From NCBI RefSeq assembly GCF_900156625.1, contig NZ_FTOB01000003.1, positions 310,001 to 374,000 of the forward strand: 64,000 nt of DNA, given 5' to 3'. The position numbers and the translations under genes were made by a program. Of this stretch, positions 37,322-45,607 are shown piece by piece. Positions within the stretch are counted from its first letter, which is position 1, and every line of letters starts with the position of its first letter. The DNA is from Zobellia uliginosa. GTDB lineage: Bacteria > Bacteroidota > Bacteroidia > Flavobacteriales > Flavobacteriaceae. The notes under the pieces are model-generated. The model ran no database searches, was not told the DNA's origin, and saw only the letters and a list, made by a program, of their open reading frames with translations.

Positions 37322-37360
37322 ACGGTAAGGTTTTAAAAAAAAAGCCTTGCCGTTATCTTT
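37322..37360 (+). terminator. Terminator after the second susC/susD pair
   Basis: ACGGTAAGG (37322-37330) pairs with CCTTGCCGT (37345-37353) with one G-T, and the inner T and A runs extend the stem. ATCTTTG follows. Confidence 0.8.
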
Positions 37361-37462
37361 GTTTAGAAGGGCTTCGTTAAATGGGCCTTGAGCGAACCTC
37401 AAGGTGTATATCGCTGAAAATCTTTGTACTTTAATACAATTAAAAATTAATACCGAAAACTT

Positions 37463-40400
37463 ATGAGGTGTTATCCTAAGATGTGGGGGCTGGTAGTGGC
37501 GATACTGCTATGCTCTTGTAAGCAAACAGAAAAGAAATCTGCGGCAAATCAAGAAACTGTTGAAAAGTCGTCTAGGCTTTTTCGGGAAGTGCCGGCAGAA
37601 CTTTCGGGTATCGAATTTGTAAATCGGCTCGAAGAGACCTTAGAATCCAATTATTATCAATACATGTATACCTATATCGGTGGTGGTGTAGCAGTCGGTG
37701 ATGTAAATAACGACGGGTATGATGATATTTATTTTACCTCGAATTCATCCGATGATAGATTATACCTCAATAAGGGGGATCTGCAATTCGAAGATGTTAC
37801 TAAGGCCGCTGGTATAGAACTAAGTCCCGGTTTCAATACAGGGGTCACCATGGTAGATGTAAATGGTGATGGACTCTTGGATATTTATGTTTCAAGGGGC
37901 GGATGGAAAGATGAGGATGGAAAATTCAAAAATTTATTATACATAAACAACGGGTCTTCGGAAGGCGGTGTTGTTACTTTTACGGAAAAGGCTGAAGAAT
38001 TAGGGCTGGCCGACCCCAATAGAACCATTCAGGCCACTTTTTTCGATTTTGATAAGGACAATGACCTCGATGTCTATATTTCCAATACCCCTGATATAAC
38101 TAGCCGATCAGAAATACTTGACCTGAATAAAGTTCAAAACGACCCTAAAAGTCTAGAGTTGAAGGGAAGTGACCGCCTATATGAAAATGATGGTACAGGC
38201 CATTTTAGCGATATATCAAAAAAGGCAGGGCTGCTTTATGATATCGGTTTCGGATTGAACCCCCAAGTGGGCGATCTTAATAATGACGGCTGGGACGATA
38301 TTTATATATGTAACGACTTCAATGTGCCCGATTTGGTTTATGTCAACAATGGTGACGGCACTTTTACCGAATCGCGTGATAAGCTTTTTAAGCATATGTC
38401 TTTCAATAGCATGGGCAGCGATATGGCTGATATGAACAACGATGGCCTTCTCGATGTGATGACCTTGGATATGAATCCCCAAGATTACGTAAGGTCTAAA
38501 ACAACAATGGCCATGACCTCTATATCCGATTTTGAAGGTATGGTCGAAAACGGGTACCACTATCAGTATATGCATAATATGCTACAGATCAATAACGGTA
38601 ACGGAACCTTTAGCGAAATCGGTAATATGGCAGGTATGGCCAATACGGATTGGAGCTGGGCCTTATTGTCGGCCGATTTCGACCTAGATGGATTTAACGA
38701 TATTTTTGTGACCAACGGTGTTTATCGCGACGTCATTGATCGCGACAAGAACAATGAAATCTTAGAAATCTTAAGGCGGAACAAAAGAAAACCTACGGAT
38801 GAAGATTTTCTAAAGTTCGCAAAAATGCTTCCTCAGCAAAAGCTAAAAAATTTCTTTTTTCGAAATAAAGGAGACTTAACGTTCGAGGATACGAGTGAGA
38901 CATGGGTAGATAGTGAACCTTCTTTCTCCAATGGTGCCGCGTACGCGGATTTTGACAATGACGGAGATTTGGACGTTGTGGTGAATAATATAAATGACAC
39001 CGCTACATTACTCGAGAATAGGGCTGTTGACAACTCCCAAAAATACTATTTGGAACTGAATTTGGAAGCTGCCGGCAAGAACACATTTGGTATAGGGGCC
39101 GTTGTTCATCTCTACTTTGAGGATGGTACCAAACAAATGCGCCAGGTAATCCCTACTAGGGGATTTTTGTCTTCGGTGCCTAATTCGTTATACTTTGGCC
39201 TTGGGAATCATCAATCGGTTCAACGCATGGAAATTATATGGCCTGATCGAAAGGTTCAAGAACTCGAAGATGTTCAGGCAAATCAATCTATACGTGTTGA
39301 TTATGGTATGGCCCAAGCTAGAAGCGAAGAGCAAGAGGAGGCGGAGACCTTGTTCTCTGAACTGGCCTTCGATGTGAGGCATACCGATCCTTATTACAAT
39401 GACTATAAACTACAGATATTATTGCCCCATAAACTTTCGCAATTAGGGCCTGCCTTGGCAAAAGGTGATTTTAACGGAGATGGTCAAGACGATGTCTTCA
39501 TAGGTGGGGGCAAGGGACAGCCTGGGCAACTGCTATTGGGGCAATCGACTTCTTTTAAGAAGATAAGTATTCCTGTTTTGGTGGAAGATAAGGGGTATGA
39601 AGATATTGGTGCTGCTTTTTTCGATGCCGATGGCGATGGGGATGAGGACCTTTATGTAGTAAGTGGAAGCTATGAATTTAACGAGAACCCGAGAATGTTG
39701 GTCGATAGACTTTATCTTAACGATGGAGGTGGCAATTTAACAAAAGGGCTAGATGCCATTCCTGAAGTAGGGATTTCGGGGTCTATAGTGCTTCCTTCCG
39801 ATTATGATGGTGACGGAGATATCGATCTGTTCATAGGGGGCAGATTAATAACGGGTAAATATCCGTACCCTGCCAGTAGTTTGCTCTTGGTAAATGAGGC
39901 GGGTAAATTTAGTATACAAAACGATGACCTGGCACCTGAATTTCGAGGATTGGGACTCGTAACCGATGCGAAATGGATTGATATCGATAATGATAATGAC
40001 ACCGATTTGGTCTTGACAGGGGAGTGGATGGGTATTCAGGTATTTCTCAATACAAATAACAAACTCGAGCGCAGTGATGCCTATCCTCAATTAGCCGATG
40101 CCGTTGGCTGGTGGAATGAACTTTTGATCGAAGATATCGACGGGGACGGCGATAAGGATATTGTTGCGGGAAACTTGGGGCTCAATTCAAAGTTTCACGC
40201 TTCTTATGAAAAACCATTTGAAATCTATACCTCCGACTTTGATATGAACGGTTCCGAAGATGTTATTTTGGCAAAAGAGTATCAAGGGAAGCAGGTGCCG
40301 GTTAGGGGGAAAAGCTGTATGACACAGCAATTACCGCACCTAGCCCGAAAAATACCTACATATACAGACTTTGCCAATAAAGATTTGAAAGGTATCGTAG

Positions 40401-40816
40401 GCGAAGGCCTTCAGACGGCACTGCATTATAAGGCAACCGAGTTACGGTCGGGCATATTTGTGAACAATAGCGGTGTGTTTAGTTTTCAGCCCTTCGTAAA
40501 TCGGGTACAAACGGCGCCGATTAACAGTATTTTGTTTGAAGATTTTGATGGAGATGGGATCGGTGACCTTGTCTTGGCAGGAAATAATTATCGATCTGAA
40601 GTTGAAACGACCCGCTCAGATGCTGGTATCGGAACCTTTCTGAAAGGAAATGGTAAAGGAACTTTTGTTTTGGTGTCTAATTTGCAATCGGGTTTCTTTG
40701 CGGACAAAGATGTTCGTAATATAGCCGCGTTGAACACAAAAAGCGGTAAATTTATTCTAGTTGCAAATAATGACGGTTATCACAACTTGTTTAAATTAAA
40801 TCAGGATATAGAATAA
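37463..40816 (+). CDS. FG-GAP/VCBS-repeat ASPIC/UnbV lipoprotein
   Basis: A 1117-residue surface or periplasmic lipoprotein (Cys19 in LLCSC). It contains many Asp-rich calcium-binding VCBS/FG-GAP repeats, such as VAVGDVNNDGYDDIYFTSN, VGDLNNDGWDDIYICNDFN and AAYADFDNDGDLDVVVNN. An ASPIC/UnbV-type segment lies at about 540-620 (RQVIPTRGFLSSVPNSLYFG), and more repeats follow to the end. The repeats build a beta-propeller of the integrin-alpha kind. CRTAC1-like proteins of this type are common next to SusCD genes in Flavobacteria, and a glycan-binding role is usually assumed. Only 3 bp separate it from the TPR-HTH regulator gene, hinting at a sensory partnership. Confidence 0.87.
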   Translation: MRCYPKMWGLVVAILLCSCKQTEKKSAANQETVEKSSRLFREVPAELSGIEFVNRLEETLESNYYQYMYTYIGGGVAVGDVNNDGYDDIYFTSNSSDDRLYLNKGDLQFEDVTKAAGIELSPGFNTGVTMVDVNGDGLLDIYVSRGGWKDEDGKFKNLLYINNGSSEGGVVTFTEKAEELGLADPNRTIQATFFDFDKDNDLDVYISNTPDITSRSEILDLNKVQNDPKSLELKGSDRLYENDGTGHFSDISKKAGLLYDIGFGLNPQVGDLNNDGWDDIYICNDFNVPDLVYVNNGDGTFTESRDKLFKHMSFNSMGSDMADMNNDGLLDVMTLDMNPQDYVRSKTTMAMTSISDFEGMVENGYHYQYMHNMLQINNGNGTFSEIGNMAGMANTDWSWALLSADFDLDGFNDIFVTNGVYRDVIDRDKNNEILEILRRNKRKPTDEDFLKFAKMLPQQKLKNFFFRNKGDLTFEDTSETWVDSEPSFSNGAAYADFDNDGDLDVVVNNINDTATLLENRAVDNSQKYYLELNLEAAGKNTFGIGAVVHLYFEDGTKQMRQVIPTRGFLSSVPNSLYFGLGNHQSVQRMEIIWPDRKVQELEDVQANQSIRVDYGMAQARSEEQEEAETLFSELAFDVRHTDPYYNDYKLQILLPHKLSQLGPALAKGDFNGDGQDDVFIGGGKGQPGQLLLGQSTSFKKISIPVLVEDKGYEDIGAAFFDADGDGDEDLYVVSGSYEFNENPRMLVDRLYLNDGGGNLTKGLDAIPEVGISGSIVLPSDYDGDGDIDLFIGGRLITGKYPYPASSLLLVNEAGKFSIQNDDLAPEFRGLGLVTDAKWIDIDNDNDTDLVLTGEWMGIQVFLNTNNKLERSDAYPQLADAVGWWNELLIEDIDGDGDKDIVAGNLGLNSKFHASYEKPFEIYTSDFDMNGSEDVILAKEYQGKQVPVRGKSCMTQQLPHLARKIPTYTDFANKDLKGIVGEGLQTALHYKATELRSGIFVNNSGVFSFQPFVNRVQTAPINSILFEDFDGDGIGDLVLAGNNYRSEVETTRSDAGIGTFLKGNGKGTFVLVSNLQSGFFADKDVRNIAALNTKSGKFILVANNDGYHNLFKLNQDIE

Positions 40817-40819
40817 ACT

Positions 40820-42463
40820 ATGGTTTTGCAGGTCAGACATTTGGTGTCTTTTATGATAGTTATCCTTTGTTCGGTTCCAATTAGTAGATTAGATGCGCAG
40901 CAACTATCTGATACCCTGAAAGGCTTGCAGGGCGAAGCGTTTTTTGAGAAAGCGAGAAAATTGAGACGTGACCATCCTGAAGAGGCATTGGTCCTGCTAC
41001 AAGAAAAACATGAAGAATTCTTAAAAAAGGGGGATACGGTCAATGCGGTAAAGGCTCTTTTGGAGATGCCCTATATTTATGGGCAGCATGTTGACTACAC
41101 AAAATCGTACGATACACTTTGGTACGCCCTTTTTTTGGCCGATAGAGCAGATGATGATGCATTAAAGGCTTCCGTTTATAATTGGCTAGGTAGACTCTAC
41201 AGTTTCTTCAAACGAAAAGATGAGGCCCTAGAGTATTTGCAGACTTCCCTTGAGATCAATCGCAGGTTAATCGATAAGGGGAAACTGAAAAAAGCTAATT
41301 TGGTTGAAAATTACTACTTGATTAGCGCCACTCATAGGGTGTTGAATCAACCTCATTTGGCCAAGGTATACCTCGATAGCTGCTTCCTAAATTACGAGCC
41401 AATTGAGAGACAGCTTCCTATGGCCTATTTACATTTTGAAAAAGCCTATCAATTGTATTTGGATAATGAAAACGAAGAGGCATTACAGTTATTGGAAAAC
41501 GTACAACCGTGGTTTGTAAAGAACAGGCCTTCTTATTTGGTGTTGGTGTATTCGGATATGGGCGATGTCTACGCCAATATGTCCAATTACAAGCAGAGCG
41601 AAGCCTATTATAAGAAAGCCTTGGCGATTTCTGCAGAATACAATAGTCATGTCGATTTTTCTTCCTTGGTACATGAGAAACTGGCCGATTTGTACGAGAG
41701 TCATGGCGAGTATGAAAATGCCTATAAGAATCAAAAAAAAGCAAAGGCTATTGATGCTCAGTTCTTTGACAGTAGAACGGTAATCAATCAGAGCTTGTTG
41801 GAAATAAAGGACGAGTTTCGGATTGAGAAGGAAAAGCAAGAAAGGCTTGTGCAAAAACAACGTTTGGAGAAATTGGAACAGGCCGATAAAATATCGATGT
41901 TGCAGCGTATTATTTTATTGGGCTCCTTGGTTTTTATGGCTATACTTGGTCTTATTTATTTCAGGTCGATTCGAACTAGGCATTTGACAGAAAAGCAAAT
42001 GTTGCGGAGAAATAAGCAACTCGAAATTAAGAAGGGGAAGGAACTTCTTGACTTGAAGAATAAAGAGTTGGCCGTATCGGCGCTTCAAATGGTCGAAAAG
42101 GATGAGTTTTTGAAGGAAATAGCGGAAAGGTTAAAAGAAGCGGAAGGAATCTCCGATAAACCAGAGGTCAAACAGGTTTTAAAATCCATTTCCCATAATC
42201 GAAGCGATAATTGGGATGAATTCCGCCTTCGTTTTACTGCGGTAAACGAAGATTTTTACAATAAGATTACCACAATGTATCCTAGGCTAAGTCAAGCCGA
42301 TCAAAAGTTGTGTGCCTTGATCAAACTGAACTTTTCAAGTAAGGAAATGGCTAGGCTTTTGGGGATTTCTGTAGAATCGGTGCATACCACGAGATACAGG
42401 TTGCGCAAAAAAATGAAATTAGATCGATCGGTCAATCTCGAAGAATATATTTCGTCCCTTTAG
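40820..42463 (+). CDS. Membrane-spanning TPR regulator with C-terminal LuxR-type helix-turn-helix
   Basis: A 547-residue protein with a signal peptide or first membrane helix (VRHLVSFMIVILCSVPI) and then about 300 residues of TPR-like helical pairs (for example YSDMGDVYANMSNYKQSEAY and LADLYESHGEYENAYKNQ). One transmembrane helix follows at about 362-382 (IILLGSLVFMAILGLIYF), then a charged coiled coil, and a HTH at about 480-545 (SSKEMARLLGISVESVHTTR, then YRLRKKM). The TPR part would be periplasmic and the HTH cytoplasmic, giving a one-component transmembrane regulator. It is translationally close (3 bp) to the ASPIC lipoprotein gene. Candidate targets are the susCD operons and itself. Confidence 0.85.
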   Translation: MVLQVRHLVSFMIVILCSVPISRLDAQQLSDTLKGLQGEAFFEKARKLRRDHPEEALVLLQEKHEEFLKKGDTVNAVKALLEMPYIYGQHVDYTKSYDTLWYALFLADRADDDALKASVYNWLGRLYSFFKRKDEALEYLQTSLEINRRLIDKGKLKKANLVENYYLISATHRVLNQPHLAKVYLDSCFLNYEPIERQLPMAYLHFEKAYQLYLDNENEEALQLLENVQPWFVKNRPSYLVLVYSDMGDVYANMSNYKQSEAYYKKALAISAEYNSHVDFSSLVHEKLADLYESHGEYENAYKNQKKAKAIDAQFFDSRTVINQSLLEIKDEFRIEKEKQERLVQKQRLEKLEQADKISMLQRIILLGSLVFMAILGLIYFRSIRTRHLTEKQMLRRNKQLEIKKGKELLDLKNKELAVSALQMVEKDEFLKEIAERLKEAEGISDKPEVKQVLKSISHNRSDNWDEFRLRFTAVNEDFYNKITTMYPRLSQADQKLCALIKLNFSSKEMARLLGISVESVHTTRYRLRKKMKLDRSVNLEEYISSL

Positions 42464-42558
42464 AAGATGTGTTGAAAGGGAGTCCTTCAATGGATGCGAG
42501 TGCAAATTTTTGCGAAAATATGCGTAAGATTGTTAAATTGCGCACTTAATATTTAAAA

Positions 42559-43350
42559 ATGAAGAAACCGAAGGCTGAATTAAAGTCCACTTACAATGTT
42601 CCAAACTTAGAGAGGGGACTTTCTATTATTGAGTTGTTGGCTACTCGAACTAATGGTATGACCCTGGCCGAAATAACAGAAACCCTTTCCATTACAAAAT
42701 CTAGCGCTTTTCGGATTGTCAGCACCCTGATATTCAAGAATTATCTTCAGAAAAACGAGACCACCAAAAAAATAACCCTTTCTAGAAAAATGTTGACCCT
42801 AGGCATTTCTTCTATGAACGAACAGAGCATTGTAGAGCATTCTATAGATGTTATGCGCGCACTGCGTGATGAGCTTAAGGAATCGGTCATGCTAGGTGTA
42901 CTACTCGGCTCTACGGGAACTATTTTGGAGCAAGTGCCTTCGTCATATCCAGTTAAACTCTTCGTTGAACCCGGTACCCAGTTTGACCTGCATAGTTCGG
43001 TAGGGGGTAAATGTATACTGGCCTATATACCGAATGAAGAGGCCGATATGGCTTTGAACGGAAAACCCCTGACCAAGTTCACTGAAAATACCATTACATC
43101 AAGGAAACAGTTTAAAAAGGTGTTGAAAGAAGTTAGGGAAAAGGGCTATGCGGTAGATAATAGTGAAGATATTGAAGGGATCAATTGTGTGGGGGCCCCC
43201 ATATTTAATGAGTACGGTTATCCCGTAGCGGCACTTTGGATTACGGCTCCTTACGGGCGACTTCCGGCATCGCAATTTGAAAGTAAAGGTAAGATTGTTG
43301 TGAAATACGCCCTTGAAATTTCTACCAAACTGGGGTATTTGAACCATTGA
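42559..43350 (+). CDS. IclR-family transcriptional regulator
   Basis: A 263-residue IclR protein. The N-terminal winged helix is at about 15-75 (NVPNLERGLSIIELLATRTN and LAEITETLSITKSSAFRIVS). The effector-binding domain follows, with SMNEQSIVEHSIDVMRALRD, VGGKCILAYIPNEEAD and NCVGAPIFNEYGYPVAALWI. Several IclR regulators (KdgR type) sense 2-keto-3-deoxygluconate, the shared product of the pathways in this window, so KDG or a precursor is an attractive effector (inference). A 34-bp palindrome lies downstream between it and the AraC gene. A decayed paralog with its own palindrome is at 25622. Confidence 0.92.
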   Translation: MKKPKAELKSTYNVPNLERGLSIIELLATRTNGMTLAEITETLSITKSSAFRIVSTLIFKNYLQKNETTKKITLSRKMLTLGISSMNEQSIVEHSIDVMRALRDELKESVMLGVLLGSTGTILEQVPSSYPVKLFVEPGTQFDLHSSVGGKCILAYIPNEEADMALNGKPLTKFTENTITSRKQFKKVLKEVREKGYAVDNSEDIEGINCVGAPIFNEYGYPVAALWITAPYGRLPASQFESKGKIVVKYALEISTKLGYLNH

Positions 43351-43415
43351 GTTTTTTAAAATGTAGAAAAAAGGGAGCAAATAAGATATCACCTTTGAGG
43401 TGAAAGATGAAAAGA

Positions 43416-43441
43416 GAGGCCCGTTTGGCGGGTCTTTTTTT
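43416..43441 (+). terminator. Terminator after the IclR gene
   Basis: AGGCCCG (43417-43423) pairs with CGGGTCT (43429-43435) around TTTGG, followed by a run of seven T residues. It isolates the IclR transcript from the AraC gene, so the latter needs its own promoter. Confidence 0.85.
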
Positions 43442-43581
43442 GTGGTCTATAAATATCTATGGGCAAGACTCTGCTAATCGTCTGATATTTAGAAATCAGG
43501 GTTTTAATTTTTTTAGGGGGCATTGTGAGCTATATCTTAAAAAAAGATGGTCAAAATATGAGGATGTGTCAAATTTTTACA

Positions 43582-43622
43582 TATTTTTGATTCAAATAAG
43601 AAACTAGTTTCATATTTGAATC
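43582..43622 (+). promoter_or_regulatory. Candidate -7 box and 34-bp palindrome, probable operator (copy 2)
   Basis: TATTTTTG (43582-43589) matches TAnnTTTG. The palindrome at 43589-43622 starts GATTCAAATAAGAAACTAGT and repeats in reverse complement with one mismatched pair. A start site would fall inside the palindrome about 40 bases before the AraC ATG, so a bound repressor would block initiation. The arrangement (IclR gene, -7 box, palindrome) is the same as at 26621-26661, with matching flanks upstream. Confidence 0.65.
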
Positions 43623-43635
43623 AAAAAAACACCAT

Positions 43636-44316
43636 ATGGATGCGACAATTGTTATAGGGGAAGATGCTCCTGGTGACGTTGAGAGCCAGAATGGAGTATT
43701 GGAAAACAGTGAACGACACCTTAAAGTTGATTGCGATAAAGATGCGCGAGTGTACGATAGGGTCTTTGAAAAGGGATTGAACATGCCGGCTATTTTGCTA
43801 GATGTATTACATTCCTTGGGAGCAAAAATCAAGGAGCTTGAGTCTGATGCAGATCGAAATATTTCAAAACGCCTTAAAGTTTTAAAGGGGAAGGCAAGCG
43901 AAATAATTTCGACGGGTGATGTGGGTGACAAGGAGAAATTCGAGCACCCCAAACCAATGGTAGACCTCTCAGTGTTAAACGCTACGGATAGAGCGTTTGT
44001 TGAAAGGGTTATTGGTTTTGTTGAGGAAAATATTTCGGATAACACCTATTGGGTAGATGATCTTTCTTTCGACATGAATACCAGTCGTTCGACTTTTTTT
44101 AGGAAATTAAAAAAAATAACAGGCCATGCACCAAAGGATTTTATGAGAAATTTAAGGCTGATGAAGGCGGGAGAACTGCTTTCCAGTGAGGAATTCCGTA
44201 TTGCCGAGGTCAGTTATCAAGTCGGTTTTAGTGATCCCAATTATTTTAGTAAGTGTTTTAGGAAGTTCTATGGAACTTCCCCATCCGATTATATAGAAAT
44301 GAATCGGGCCAGTTAG
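43636..44316 (+). CDS. AraC-type regulator resembling the output half of a hybrid two-component system, with a degenerate receiver-like N-terminus
   Basis: A 226-residue protein. The C-terminal AraC helix-turn-helix pair (about 115-222) is clear: VDDLSFDMNTSRSTFFRKLK and IAEVSYQVGFSDPNYFSKCF. The first 110 residues do not match a cupin sensor. They read like a reduced response-regulator receiver: IVIGED near the start, PAILLDVLHSLGAKIKELES where the phosphoacceptor Asp strand would be, and LKGKASEI with HPKP where receivers have TAKAS and KP. This layout is that of the C-terminal end of Bacteroidetes hybrid two-component sensors. The kinase part is absent. It sits directly behind the palindromic operator and ahead of the GH117 operon, which it may control. 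Confidence 0.8.
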   Translation: MDATIVIGEDAPGDVESQNGVLENSERHLKVDCDKDARVYDRVFEKGLNMPAILLDVLHSLGAKIKELESDADRNISKRLKVLKGKASEIISTGDVGDKEKFEHPKPMVDLSVLNATDRAFVERVIGFVEENISDNTYWVDDLSFDMNTSRSTFFRKLKKITGHAPKDFMRNLRLMKAGELLSSEEFRIAEVSYQVGFSDPNYFSKCFRKFYGTSPSDYIEMNRAS

Positions 44317-44368
44317 TTTAGTAGTGTAGACATGTATATTTAAATTTTAGATCAAGTAATCCATAACC

Positions 44369-45591
44369 ATGAACAAATACTCCCAATTTTTAATTTTTGC
44401 TGCGGTGCTGGTGTCGGCCTGCAATTCTCCCAAAACTACAAATGAAATGAAATCTACAGCTAATAGCGAAGAGAAGGTGACATTTACGGCTGAACAAATT
44501 GACCACCTCGGTATTACCGATACGAACCATTTGAGCGCTGCATCAAAAAGAGCCTTGAAATGGCCTACGGACTTAGGTAATGAGTGGTTTATTCAGTTTG
44601 GTCCCTTGCAGCCTTTAAAAGGGATTTGGCTTATGAGGAAGGTGTTGTGCGCCGTGATCCAAGTGCTATAATCAAAGAGAACGGAAAATATTACGTGTGG
44701 TATTCTAAAAGTACCGGGCCAACACAAGGTTTTGGTGGGGATATTGAAAAAGATAAAGTGTTTCCATGGGATCGATGTGATATTTGGTATGCCACCTCTG
44801 AAGATGGTTGGACGTGGAAAGAAGAAGGTCCGGCCGTAACAAGAGGTGAAAAAGGGGCTTATGATGATCGCTCCGTTTTTACCGTTGAGATCATGAAGTG
44901 GGAAGATAAGTATTACCTCTGCTATCAAACGGTAAAATCACCCTATAATGTCCGTGTTAAAAACCAAGTAGGTTTGGCTTGGGCAGATTCTCCCGATGGT
45001 CCATGGACTAAAAGTGAAGAACCCATTTTAAGTCCGGCCGATAACGGCGTGTGGAAGGGTGAAGAGCAAGATCGTTTTGCCGTGATTAAGAAGGGTGATT
45101 TTGATAGCCATAAGGTGCATGATCCATGTATTATACCTTATAAAGGAAAATTCTATCTCTATTACAAAGGAGAGCAGATGGGCGAAGAGATAACTTTCGG
45201 CGGAAGGCAGATACGTCATGGTGTTGCCATAGCGGATAATCCCAAAGGCCCTTACGTGAAATCTCCATATAACCCTATTAGCAATAGTGGTCATGAAATA
45301 TGTGTTTGGCCTTATAACGGAGGTATTGCTTCGCTGATCACTACAGATGGTCCTGAGAAAAACACGATCCAATGGGCTCCCGACGGAATTAACTTTGAAA
45401 TTAAATCGGTCATACCAGGGGTCAATGCCCATGCTATCGGACTGAACCGAACAGCGGATGTTGAAAAAGAACCGACCGAGATTTTACGGTGGGGGTTGAC
45501 GCATATATACAATAATGGTGATTACCAGAGTATCATGCGTTTTTCTTCCGAAAGAAAAACACGTCATGTGGCTAAAGGAGTAAAAAAATAA
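44369..45591 (+). pseudogene. GH117 alpha-1,3-(3,6-anhydro)-L-galactosidase-like lipoprotein, interrupted by a one-base frameshift
   Basis: The first frame gives a lipoprotein signal (Cys18) and reads to [15 protein letters not shown]. The rest continues from [18 protein letters not shown] in another frame to 45591. The junction is at 44614-44623. Compared with the GH117 pattern PLKGDLAYEEG, one G is missing from a G run. The catalytic residues are all present: Asp in RRDPS (44656), Asp in KVHDPC (45121), and the His-Glu pair in NSGHEI (45292-45297). GH117 enzymes release 3,6-anhydro-L-galactose from the non-reducing end of neoagaro-oligosaccharides in the periplasm. The shift falls exactly on T TTA AAA, a canonical -1 slippage heptamer, and a -1 shift would restore the frame. 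Programmed frameshifting, recent inactivation or an assembly error all remain possible. Confidence 0.82.
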
Positions 45592-45607
45592 TAGGAAAAT
45601 AAGTTTG

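Noticed and set aside
43569-44045. Antisense ORF of 158 codons over the AraC gene and the palindrome
   Set aside because: The AraC frame is supported by its HTH. The antisense frame is serine-rich without motifs.
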